Assembly (NCBI RefSeq): GCF_008014745.1
Contig: NZ_VPFD01000002.1
Coordinates: forward strand, 1 to 64,000
Direction: 5' to 3'
Origin: Massilia arenae
Lineage (GTDB): Bacteria; Pseudomonadota; Gammaproteobacteria; Burkholderiales; Burkholderiaceae_D
Length of the DNA stretch: 64,000 bases
The notes beneath the pieces were generated by a model. The model saw only the letters and a program-made list of their open reading frames with translations, did no database searches and was not told the origin of the DNA. The stretch's first letter is position 1. Every line of letters begins with the position of its first letter. A program made the translations under genes and the position numbers. Below are positions 46,936 through 54,109 of the stretch, piece after piece.

Positions 46936-48315
46936 ATGCCTGTAGCAGCAATTCAATATCCAACAGATATTGTCAACTATAACAATAACGGTGGTTATCA
47001 CCGACAGGGGAAACGAGCGTACCGTAACGCTGTGCGAAAGATTACCGATTGCCTCCCCCTCTACCGGGAGGCTCGCCTGTATCACTTGTGCTTTGAAGGC
47101 AAGACCCATCCCGAGCACATGAAGATGCTTCACGCTCTCGGCCAGATGGCTACCAGAGCCGGTATCGAGTGCGAGTGGTTCGCAGCCCGTGAGGTAGCAG
47201 ACGGCACCAAAGCCGATCACCTCCACGTCTTCATGCTGATCGACGCCCACGGCAACAACGTGTGGAAAGTGTTCAACCAGTTCGATGACGGACAGGTAGG
47301 CCAGCTCTGCAACGACAAGGGCATCGAGTTCGCCATCTTCAGCCCGAAGGACTTTCAAGGCATCCACGGACGGAACAACTACATGGCGCTGCCGTACCAA
47401 GGCCCAGGCAACCGTGAGACAGCCCTAGGCCGTAAGCGACTAGCCGACGCCCTGGTTTGGTTGTCTTACAACTACAAGGCCCGCAGCAAGCCCCAGGACG
47501 ACAAGAAATGGCAAATCTTCCCAGCGTCCCGCCCAACCCGTAAAGCACCAGCAGCCGCCCAGGAAGCACCAACCGTAACAAACCCTTCCCCCTCGGTCGA
47601 TCCTTCGACTGGGAAGGCCAATCACACACTCACAGAGAAGGAAACGCAGCATGAAGGAAGCACTACAGAGGGCAATTGCCCAGAAAGCAGCAGCCAAGGC
47701 GAAGCCGACAGCAGCCAAGGCGAAGCCGACAGCACCAGCCAAGACCACAGCGGCCTCTACACCGGCCCCAGCAGCAACCCGGAGCTGGGGAGCAGCCGAC
47801 CCCGGCCACGAATACCGGCACCCAGCGCCAGCGGCCCCAGCACCGAAGCCCAAGCACGGCCTGGACAAGCGCATGGTGGCGCTACTGGCCCAGCAGGCGA
47901 AGCCGACCTACCGATAACACACCCCTACATAGACGCCCGGAAAATTCCGGTCGTTGATTCTGACCCAGTACTGACCACAGGAGAAGCCATGACACCAGCA
48001 GACCGATACATCGCAGCGAAATACGAAGCTGGCGTAGATGCCAAGCTCGACCTAGACGCCATGAGACGGTTCCTACTGGCCCACGGCATAAGGCGTACAC
48101 CAGCCCAGGTAGTGCATGAGCTGGACAGCGTGTACGGGTTCTACGAGTACACCAGCCGACACCCAGCGCCAGCGGTGGTAGATGTTACTCAGCTCGACCG
48201 GGCTATCGACCGGATGAAGAATGGAGACGTTAAGCGCTTGCCGATCCCATCATCAGTTGACGGTAGGCTTAGATTCGTTAGCGAGCTTGCGTTCGTGCAG
48301 CTCAATTGTGGTTAA
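46936..48315 (+). CDS. replication initiation protein, HUH-type, inovirus Gp2-like
   Basis: 459 residues from ATG 46936 after AAGGA. The N-terminal 200 residues carry W81-FAAREV, then H95-L96-H97 in DHLHVFMLID, and a tyrosine block LVWLSYNYKARSK (Y178, Y180, K181). This order (WxxxE, HUH, Tyr/Lys) resembles rolling-circle initiators of the filamentous phage Gp2/YagK_YfjJ group. Residues about 200-345 are a low-complexity Ser/Pro/Ala linker with a 7-residue tandem repeat. The last 108 residues form a separate helical domain with its own internal ribosome binding site. The 3' end overlaps the convergent receiver gene by 63 bases. Confidence 0.7.
   Translation: MPVAAIQYPTDIVNYNNNGGYHRQGKRAYRNAVRKITDCLPLYREARLYHLCFEGKTHPEHMKMLHALGQMATRAGIECEWFAAREVADGTKADHLHVFMLIDAHGNNVWKVFNQFDDGQVGQLCNDKGIEFAIFSPKDFQGIHGRNNYMALPYQGPGNRETALGRKRLADALVWLSYNYKARSKPQDDKKWQIFPASRPTRKAPAAAQEAPTVTNPSPSVDPSTGKANHTLTEKETQHEGSTTEGNCPESSSQGEADSSQGEADSTSQDHSGLYTGPSSNPELGSSRPRPRIPAPSASGPSTEAQARPGQAHGGATGPAGEADLPITHPYIDARKIPVVDSDPVLTTGEAMTPADRYIAAKYEAGVDAKLDLDAMRRFLLAHGIRRTPAQVVHELDSVYGFYEYTSRHPAPAVVDVTQLDRAIDRMKNGDVKRLPIPSSVDGRLRFVSELAFVQLNCG
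47651..47917 (+). CDS. ORF overlapping the replication gene in another frame
   Basis: 88 residues, one frame shifted from the replication gene and fully inside its linker region. ATG 47651 follows GAGAAGGAAACGCAGC, a usable ribosome binding site. The product starts MKEALQRAIAQKAAAKAKPT, is Lys/Ala/Pro-rich, and ends with a helix-like GLDKRMVALLAQQAKPTYR. The composition is like that of small basic nucleic-acid-binding tails. The rep linker is low complexity, which would allow an overprinted gene; this remains a candidate. Confidence 0.4.
   Translation: MKEALQRAIAQKAAAKAKPTAAKAKPTAPAKTTAASTPAPAATRSWGAADPGHEYRHPAPAAPAPKPKHGLDKRMVALLAQQAKPTYR
47691..47732 (+). repeat. tandem 21-bp repeat (two perfect copies)
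   Basis: Two identical 21-base units starting CAGCCAAGGCGAAGCC. They encode SQGEADS twice in the replication protein frame and AKAKPTA twice in the overlapping ORF. A third, degenerate start (CAGCCAAG) follows. Confidence 0.85.
47989..48315 (+). CDS. possible internal in-frame translation product of the replication gene
   Basis: ATG 47989 lies six bases after AGGAGA, in frame with the replication gene, and would give its last 108 residues alone: MTPADRYIAAKYEAGVDAKL, then a helical domain with DLDAMRRFLLAHGIRRTPAQVVHELD. Nested products of this type are known in filamentous phage Gp2/Gp10. Evidence here is the ribosome binding site and the domain boundary; no expression data. Confidence 0.45.
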   Translation: MTPADRYIAAKYEAGVDAKLDLDAMRRFLLAHGIRRTPAQVVHELDSVYGFYEYTSRHPAPAVVDVTQLDRAIDRMKNGDVKRLPIPSSVDGRLRFVSELAFVQLNCG

Positions 48316-48675
48316 AAACGCTTCTATCGACACAGGCTTCAGCAGACAGCTATCAAAGCCAGACGATGTTGCCTTGCCCACAAATTCAGGACATTCCGTA
48401 CCTGTCAGGGCGATAAGTAGACACTTAGCGGTTTCAGGCGCTTGTCGGATTCGTGTTGCAAATTCCAACCCGTGCAGATCATTGAACACTAGCGACGTAT
48501 AGATAATATCTGGAGACTCGCTCTCTGCCCAGACTAACGCGTCGGCAGGAGACGCGATTGCCTTCGCCTTATGTCCCAGTACGTCGAAGATCATTACGAA
48601 TATCTCGCACAGGTCTGGATCACGCTCGACAAATAGAATTTTGAGCGGCTTACTGGTAGCGGACTCAGTTTTCAT
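48253..48675 (-). CDS. receiver-domain protein lacking the phosphoacceptor aspartate
   Basis: 140 residues from ATG 48675 behind GGGGAG. CheY-like fold: acidic pocket E17/D19, T91 and K113 (CLLKPVS) are in place. The phosphorylation site, normally Asp, is S61 in DIIYTSLVFNDLHGLEF. It should not be phosphorylated in the usual way and may act as a constitutive or protein-binding pseudo-receiver. It is the only gene besides the recombinase on this strand of the element and overlaps the end of the replication gene by 63 bases. Confidence 0.8.
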   Translation of the reverse strand: MKTESATSKPLKILFVERDPDLCEIFVMIFDVLGHKAKAIASPADALVWAESESPDIIYTSLVFNDLHGLEFATRIRQAPETAKCLLIALTGTECPEFVGKATSSGFDSCLLKPVSIEAFLTTIELHERKLANESKPTVN

Positions 48676-48838
48676 TGTAATCACTCCCCGTGGCTACTGC
48701 GTAAGTACACTAAACGCGCATCTGTACATTATATACGGCACAGCTTACTTGCCAAGAATGCACGCCTATCACAAGGGCAGGGTCGAATGATCGTGCTCAG
48801 CAGTACGCAAAAAATCTATCAAAGCCATCGTTATCTCT

Positions 48839-48873
48839 AGAGTCTAGTGATAATATCTCTACATCTAGACTCT
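48839..48873. promoter_or_regulatory. long dyad upstream of the resolvase gene
   Basis: AGAGTCTAG (48839-48847) and CTAGACTCT (48865-48873) are perfect 9-bp inverted repeats with a 17-base spacer containing TGATAATAT. The dyad ends 22 bases before the resolvase start. It may be an operator or a resolution subsite. Confidence 0.55.
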
Positions 48874-48895
48874 CATGATAAAAAGGAAGAACGAA

Positions 48896-49459
48896 ATGAC
48901 CAAGTATGGGTATGCAAGAACATCGACGGTAGAACAAGTAGCCGGACTGGCAGACCAAGTAGCAAAGCTGAAGGAAGCAGGCTGCACCGATCAGACCATC
49001 TACCAAGAACAGATCAGCAGCGTAAAGATGGCTGACCGTGTGGAGTTCGCTAAGGTGCTGGCAAAGCTGGGCAAGGGTGACGTACTGGTGTTCACCAGCC
49101 TCTCCCGCGTGGCACGCTCCATGATTCACATGCTGGAAATCGAAGCTACGGTAGCTGCTGCCGGTGCAACCATCCAGATTCTCGATATGGCGATTGATAC
49201 CAGCACGCCACAAGGACGCCTCACACTGAACCTGTTTGGCTCGATTGCCCAGTTTGAGCGTGAGAACATGCTGGAGCGCCAGAAGGTCGGTATCGCAGCG
49301 GCGAAGGCCGAAGGCAAGTACGCCGGACGTGCTCCGACTGCCCAGGCGAAGGCGACGAAGGTGTTAGAGCTGCACCGTAAGGGATTGAACAAGCAAGACA
49401 TTGCGAAAGCCTGTGGGATTGGCGTTGCCTCGGTCTACCGGATTCTAAAAGCTGCATGA
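48896..49459 (+). CDS. small serine resolvase/invertase
   Basis: 187 residues from ATG 48896 behind AAAAAGGAAG. Catalytic domain with S10 (YARTSTVEQ), Arg in LSRVARSM, and the E-helix segment QGRLTLNLFGSIAQFERENMLERQKVGIAAAK; the C-terminal helix-turn-helix is GLNKQDIAKACGIGVASVYRIL. Complete Tn3-resolvase/Hin-type layout. Probable role: resolving multimers of the excised circular form, as on plasmids. Confidence 0.92.
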   Translation: MTKYGYARTSTVEQVAGLADQVAKLKEAGCTDQTIYQEQISSVKMADRVEFAKVLAKLGKGDVLVFTSLSRVARSMIHMLEIEATVAAAGATIQILDMAIDTSTPQGRLTLNLFGSIAQFERENMLERQKVGIAAAKAEGKYAGRAPTAQAKATKVLELHRKGLNKQDIAKACGIGVASVYRILKAA

Positions 49460-49810
49460 AACGCGATTAGACGGCCCCAGAGCCGTTTTACAGCCAATGT
49501 TGATACCAGCCTAGCCAAAACCATCTTGACGCCTCCCAGGACCTTTAAATCGACCCTAGGAGGTATTGTCATTTCGATATTTGAGTTGATATTGACAGGT
49601 TTCTGTACCAGTCATAAACCCGGTTGAGCCGTGCTAGACCTCCCCGGATATTATTTCTCCCTGGTAACTCACCTAGACCGACAGGCCCACTCTGAATTTT
49701 TCCGTTTTTCAAAATTCGCCCAGGAGAACGTTCCTGGCCGGAACAGGCCATCGGTACGCCTGGAGACTTCCTTCCGGTGCTTCACCCGGATTGTGCGGAA
49801 ACAACAATGC

Positions 49811-49839
49811 TTGACAACCGGAAAAATAACCGTTACGAT
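49811..49839 (+). promoter_or_regulatory. consensus-like promoter with no ORF downstream
   Basis: TTGACA (49811-49816), 17-base spacer, TACGAT (49834-49839). It reads right into the hairpin block and then antisense to the recombinase gene. ACCGTTACGATA in it resembles ACCGTTACAATA at 46855-46866, upstream of the replication gene. Confidence 0.6.
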
Positions 49840-49843
49840 ACTG

Positions 49844-49871
49844 CCCCGAGCGAGCGTTAGCGAGCGAGGGG
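49844..49871. repeat. mirror repeat 1
   Basis: GAGCGAGCG-TTA-GCGAGCGAG is a perfect mirror repeat capped by CCCC and GGGG, which can pair. Related to the second copy at 49942-49973. Confidence 0.7.
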
Positions 49872-49941
49872 ATATAAGTATACTAAGTACCGAAGGTACA
49901 GAACACCTTATTAATTTAGTAATAGTAATATAATAGTAAGA

Positions 49942-49973
49942 ACTTCCCGAGTGAGCGTAAGCGAACGAGGGAA
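49942..49973. repeat. mirror repeat 2
   Basis: GAGTGAGCG-TAA-GCGAACGAG, a near-perfect mirror repeat capped by CTTCCC and GGGAAG, which are exact inverted repeats. Same design as the copy about 100 bases to the left. Confidence 0.7.
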
Positions 49974-50048
49974 GGGAAGAAAGTAAAATTAAGAGATATG
50001 TTCTGTGCCTATGGCACCTTACTGATTATCGCCAATGGCGAATATCTA

Positions 50049-51722
50049 TTATGTGGACTTCGTTATCCGACGAGTTCCGCGTCCGTTCGGTACAGTGAGA
50101 GTGCCAACGGCTGAGCCACCGATACCGCCTGTCCGTAGTCGCTTCTTGACGCCAGCGGCAATCGCGTTAGCCTGCTGGAGCTTAGGAGCTTCCCCGACGC
50201 CTCCGGTAAGTACCAACCCCTCCGGCATCTCTTCCGGCTCCCATGGCTCGCTCATATCGTTATCGAGCGCTATGTAGCCGATCCGGTTCTTCTCCACAGC
50301 AAACATCGCCACCGCCACGTCACGCTGGACCAGCAGGTAGCCTTCAGAAATCCGAACCTGTACGCCCAGGCGATGAAGGAAAGCGTTCACCCTACGCCGG
50401 GTAGGCTTGTCCGTTAGGTCGATCCTGGCCCGTATCTCGCTCCAGCTCAACTTCTCGCCCCCGGTAAGCTCTCCGGTCAAGCGTTCAATGTCGGCCTGCA
50501 ATGCCTTGATACGTCCGCTGCTCTCTATGACCAGATCGTGATAGGTCGGCACAGTAGGATGCAGTTTTAGCTGCTCAGTCCATATCGCCAATTTCTCACG
50601 CTCGGTCAACAAGCGTCCCTCCGCTGCCTGTAGCTCTCGATTCAGCTTGTCCGGGTCCGGCATGACCAAGCTAAGGGCGTCCAGGTGCAGCAGCATCGCC
50701 ATAAGGACATCTTCGCTCTCGTCCAGTCGGACATTCTTGGAACCCTCACACGCCCCGTAGCGACGGTTAGCGCACATCAAGTACCTGAACTTGGTACGTT
50801 GGATGATGTGCATGTTACTTCCACAGGCTCCACAGACAACCAGCTTACGCCACACGTTGAAGTCAGCCGACTGCTTCGTAATCTTGCCCGTCTGCCTCAC
50901 CGTTACCATGTTCTTAGCCGCGTCGAACGTTTCAACGCTCACGACAGCCGGGAAGTAGTCCGGGATCGGCTCTCCGCCGTCCTTTAGCGCCAGCTCACCG
51001 ATAGCAGCACGGTTCTTCAGGATCGTGAGTACAGCCGTGGTCCCCCAGCGTTTGCCCTTGTTGAAGGTCCGGTAGCCTTCAGCGTTGAGTGTCTGGGATA
51101 TGGCCGTACTACCCAATCCATCCAGGCACAGCTCAAAAATACGTCCGACTGCGAAGGCGTGTTCGTTCAGATAGTACGTACCAGCTTGCTTGTCTAGTGT
51201 CAGCCAGTTCGATACACGGTTCCCGATGTGTCGCTTAGTCTCCCTGGCAAGCCTGAACCGCGTCTCCCATTCGCCCTTACCCAGATCGCTCTTACGGGCG
51301 CTCTCCTTATGCGCGTTATCCATGTGCAGGATCGCTTGCAACAGGTCGATAGCCGTGCTGTTATGGTCAAACCGCATTTCAGGCCGTAGCGTGACGACGA
51401 TGATCCCTAGTCCTACCAGCTCTTGTAGTAGGCCCGAAGCCTGCCACGCATTGAGCCGGGTAAGCCTGTCCAGGCTCTCAAGGATTAGGTAGCTACCGGC
51501 CTCGATTTCACCAGCTTTGACCAGTGCAATGAACCGTGCAAGTGCTCCACTCTCAAGATTCGCCCCACTAAAGCCCGATACAGCCTCGTCCTTGAACCGA
51601 TCAGTGGACAGCGGAATCTTATGTTCCTCACACCACTTTTCAGCGAGTGTCTGTTGTCGGACGATGGACGTTCCAGGACGTTGGGCGTCACTGGAGAAGC
51701 GCGAGTAGGAGTAGGCTTTCAT
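50049..51722 (-). CDS. large serine recombinase (integrase)
   Basis: 557 residues. Catalytic domain with S10 (YSYSRFSSDAQ), LILESLDRLTRLN and STAIDLLQAILHMDNAHKES; recombinase domain GLGSTAISQTLNAEGYRT with GKRWGTTAVLTILKN; zinc ribbon CGACGSNM paired with a later MCANRRYGAC; then a coiled coil (NRELQAAEGRLLTEREKLAIW). It begins 35 bases from the right inverted repeat, as usual for integrases next to their attachment site. It should catalyse integration at GTACAAG in the radical SAM gene, and excision with a directionality factor. Confidence 0.93.
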   Translation of the reverse strand: MKAYSYSRFSSDAQRPGTSIVRQQTLAEKWCEEHKIPLSTDRFKDEAVSGFSGANLESGALARFIALVKAGEIEAGSYLILESLDRLTRLNAWQASGLLQELVGLGIIVVTLRPEMRFDHNSTAIDLLQAILHMDNAHKESARKSDLGKGEWETRFRLARETKRHIGNRVSNWLTLDKQAGTYYLNEHAFAVGRIFELCLDGLGSTAISQTLNAEGYRTFNKGKRWGTTAVLTILKNRAAIGELALKDGGEPIPDYFPAVVSVETFDAAKNMVTVRQTGKITKQSADFNVWRKLVVCGACGSNMHIIQRTKFRYLMCANRRYGACEGSKNVRLDESEDVLMAMLLHLDALSLVMPDPDKLNRELQAAEGRLLTEREKLAIWTEQLKLHPTVPTYHDLVIESSGRIKALQADIERLTGELTGGEKLSWSEIRARIDLTDKPTRRRVNAFLHRLGVQVRISEGYLLVQRDVAVAMFAVEKNRIGYIALDNDMSEPWEPEEMPEGLVLTGGVGEAPKLQQANAIAAGVKKRLRTGGIGGSAVGTLTVPNGRGTRRITKST

Positions 51723-51756
51723 AGTGAAACCATTGTAGCAGCGCTGTGATGTTAAA

Positions 51757-51770
51757 GGGCGTTTTACAGC
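51757..51770 (-). repeat. right terminal inverted repeat
   Basis: GGGCGTTTTACAGC, inverted match of the left end with one mismatch. CGTTTTACAGC also occurs inside the element at 49484-49494, just after the resolvase gene, and CGTTTTACA at 46796-46804. Confidence 0.75.
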
Positions 51771-51777
51771 AGTACAG

Positions 51778-51784
51778 GTACAAG
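51778..51784 (+). other. right attachment site core (attR)
   Basis: GTACAAG, followed at once by GAAACCGTG, the continuation of the host radical SAM gene (Glu-Thr-Val). Confidence 0.8.
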
Positions 51785-52785
51785 GAAACCGTGCTGTTCT
51801 TCCCCAGCGCCGGCCAGACCTGCCATGCCTACTGCACCTTCTGCTTCCGCTGGCCGCAGTTCGTCGGGATGGAAGAGATGAAGTTCGATGCGCGCGAGTG
51901 CGGCGAACTGGTGGCCTACCTCAAGATGCATCCGGACGTGACCGACGTCCTGATCACCGGCGGCGACCCGATGATCATGAATACGCGCTCGCTGGCCGAA
52001 TTCCTCGAACCCCTGCTGGCGCCCGAGCTGGAACACATCCAGAACATCCGCATCGGCACCAAGTCGGTCGCCTATTGGTCGCAGCGCTTCGTGTCGGACA
52101 AGGACAGCGACGACCTGCTGCGCCTGTTCGAGAAGGTGGTGGCGAGCGGGAAGAACCTGGCCATCATGGGCCACTACAACCACGCGGTCGAGCTGCGCGC
52201 GCCGATCGCCCAGCAGGCGGTCAAGCGCATCGTGGGCACCGGCGCCACCCTGCGCATGCAAGGCCCGCTGATCCGCCATATCAACGAAGACCCGAAGAGC
52301 TGGGCCGAACTGTGGACCACCGGCGTGCGCCTGGGCGCCATCCCCTATTACATGTTCGTCGAGCGCGACACCGGGCCGCGCGACTACTTCTCGTTGCCGC
52401 TGGCGCGCGCCCACGAGATCTTCCAGGAGGCCTATTCGATGGTCTCGGGCCTGTCGCGCACCGTGCGCGGGCCGTCGATGAGCGCCTTCCCGGGCAAGGT
52501 CGTGATCGACGGGGTGGTGACCATCAATGGCGAAAAGCTGTTCGCGCTGCAGTTCCTGCAGGCGCGCAATCCCGAGTGGGTGCGTCGCCCGTTCTTCGCC
52601 AGGTTCGACCCCGACGCGACCTGGCTCGACCACCTCAAGCCCGCGTTCGGGCGCGACCGCTTCTTCTTCGAGATGGAAAGCGGCGGCCCGCTGCGCGGCC
52701 CCGGCGGGCGTGTGATCCCGCTGGTCCCGGCCGGCCAGCGCGGCGAAGCGCAACCCGACGCGGCCTGACGCCGGGCGCGGGTCCG

Positions 52786-54048
52786 ATGATGCAGCCAGCC
52801 GCCGTGGCTTGCCCGGCACCCCTGCGCCTGTCCGGCGTGGGGGTGTTCTTCTACGTGTTCCTGCCGTTCGCGCTGGGGCACTTCCTGTCTTCGCTGCTAC
52901 GCAACGTGAACGCGGTGCTGGCCTCGCACCTGGTGGGTGCGCTGGCGCTCACGCCGGGCCAGCTCGGATTATTGACCAGCGCGTTCTTCTTCGCCTTCGC
53001 CCTGGTCCAGCTGCCGGTCGGGATGGCGCTGGACCGCTACGGGCCGCGTCGGGTGCAGGTGGCGATGCTGCTGCTGGCTTCCTGCGGTGCGCTGCTGTTC
53101 GCGAACTGCAGCGGCTTTTATGGCCTGCTGGCGGCGCGCGCCGTCATGGGCTGCGGCCTGGGCGGCTGCTTCATGGCGGCGGTCAAGGCAATCTCCACCT
53201 GGATCGCGCCGAACCGGCTGCCGTCGGTGCACGGCTACCTGATCGCGGTGGGCGGCATGGGCGCCGCCAGCGCCACCATGCCGGTGCGCGCGGTGCTGGA
53301 ATACACCGACTGGCGCGGCCTGTTCCTCCTGCTGGCGGCGCTGGTGGCCTGTACCGGCCTGCTGATCGCGCTGCTGTACCCCAGGAACGACGGCCCGGCC
53401 GCGCAGCGCGGTCCGCTGCTGCCGGCCCTGCGCGAAGTCTGGCGTGCATCGAGTTTTCGTGCTGTGGCCTCGCTGGTGCTGATTCCACATGCGGTGTTTT
53501 TCGGCGTGCAGGGTTTATGGATCGGGCGCTGGCTGTCCGACGTGGGACGCTACCCCGAGCCCGCGGTCGCCTATCTGCTCTACCTGGGCATGGCGGCGGT
53601 GGTGTTCGGCGCGATCGCGGTCGGCATGATCACCGAATGGGCCGGGCGGCACGGCATGCCGCCGCTCGACGTGGCGGCCGCCGGCATCACCTTCTTCGTG
53701 CTGGTGCAGGCCGCCTTCGTGGTCGGTTACCGTCCCAGCTTCGCGATGCTGTCGGTGATGTTCACGCTGGTGGGCACGATCACCGGCATCGAATACGCCA
53801 TCGTGGCGCAATCGATGCCGCGCGAACTGACGGGACGCGCCGCGACTTTCCTGAACCTCCTGATCTTCATCGGTGCCTTCCTGGTGCAGGCCGGTTTCGG
53901 GCTGGTGATCGGTCTGTGGGAGCCCGACCTGCTGGGCCGCGCGCCGCCGGAAGCCTATCGCGCAGCCTTCGCCCTGCTGGTGGCGATCCAGCTGCCCGGC
54001 CTGTGGCGTTTCGCGCGCCGGCGCACAGCTGAGCTTTCTCAGCCGTAA
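52786..54048 (+). CDS. MFS transporter
   Basis: 420 residues with twelve membrane helices. [20 protein letters not shown] between helices 2 and 3 is the MFS A-motif. The second half opens with [24 protein letters not shown] at 52786 or 52789. It starts 17 bases after the radical SAM gene, so the two were one operon; the integrated element now separates the transporter from the original promoter. Substrate unknown, perhaps the product or substrate of the radical SAM enzyme. Confidence 0.9.
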   Translation: MMQPAAVACPAPLRLSGVGVFFYVFLPFALGHFLSSLLRNVNAVLASHLVGALALTPGQLGLLTSAFFFAFALVQLPVGMALDRYGPRRVQVAMLLLASCGALLFANCSGFYGLLAARAVMGCGLGGCFMAAVKAISTWIAPNRLPSVHGYLIAVGGMGAASATMPVRAVLEYTDWRGLFLLLAALVACTGLLIALLYPRNDGPAAQRGPLLPALREVWRASSFRAVASLVLIPHAVFFGVQGLWIGRWLSDVGRYPEPAVAYLLYLGMAAVVFGAIAVGMITEWAGRHGMPPLDVAAAGITFFVLVQAAFVVGYRPSFAMLSVMFTLVGTITGIEYAIVAQSMPRELTGRAATFLNLLIFIGAFLVQAGFGLVIGLWEPDLLGRAPPEAYRAAFALLVAIQLPGLWRFARRRTAELSQP

Positions 54049-54109
54049 CGTGCGGTGCGCCATTGTTTGTCAGATACACTTCCCCCATTCGATATTCTTG
54101 GGGAAAGCC

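Larger units (their letters stand above)
49460..50048. other. 589-base non-coding region with hairpins and mirror repeats
   Basis: No convincing gene. The right half is A+T-rich and holds three small hairpins, each a 5-bp stem with a 3-base loop: GTACC-GAA-GGTAC (49887-49899), GTGCC-TAT-GGCAC (50005-50017) and TCGCC-AAT-GGCGA (50029-50041). GGTACAGAACA and TGTTCTGTGCC form a longer imperfect inverted pair. Two related mirror repeats lie at 49844-49871 and 49942-49973. This could be a replication origin, an untranslated RNA, or the recombinase terminator region. Confidence 0.6.
44907..51784. mobile_element. integrated serine-recombinase element of about 6.9 kb, inserted in the radical SAM gene
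   Basis: Bounded by GTACAAG direct repeats and by 14-bp inverted repeats just inside. Base composition is visibly lower in G+C than both flanks. Content from left to right: small hypothetical protein, recombinase-like small protein, coiled-coil protein, two small probable RHH proteins, replication protein with an HLH motif, pseudo-receiver, small resolvase, non-coding hairpin block, large serine recombinase. No conjugation, capsid, portal, Zot-like, resistance or toxin gene is visible, so it looks like a plasmid-like integrative element or a satellite that would need a helper to move between cells. Removing it restores one continuous host reading frame. Confidence 0.9.
51746..52768 (+). pseudogene. 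3' part of the KamA-family radical SAM gene
   Basis: The frame opens in the right end of the element (GTG 51746) and enters host sequence at YKETVLFF. It keeps the cluster motif C26-x3-C30-x2-C33 (CHAYCTFC), VTDVLITGGDPMIMNTRSLAEFL, RIGTKSVAYW and the C-terminal PLP-region-like part (RGPSMSAFPGKVVIDGV). Joined to the 5' part it gives about 464 residues, a normal length for this COG1509 family of unknown substrate. The native start and N-terminal 137 residues are missing here, so activity is doubtful unless the element excises. The MFS gene follows after 17 bases. Confidence 0.88.

Noticed and set aside
49631..49933. 100-codon plus-strand ORF in the non-coding block of the element
   Set aside because: It lacks a ribosome binding site and runs through a promoter and a mirror repeat; composition is not protein-like.
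44907..51784. Filamentous prophage (inovirus)
   Set aside because: The Rep is Gp2-like, but there is no Zot/pI ATPase, coat protein cluster or secretin, and integration is by a large serine recombinase.
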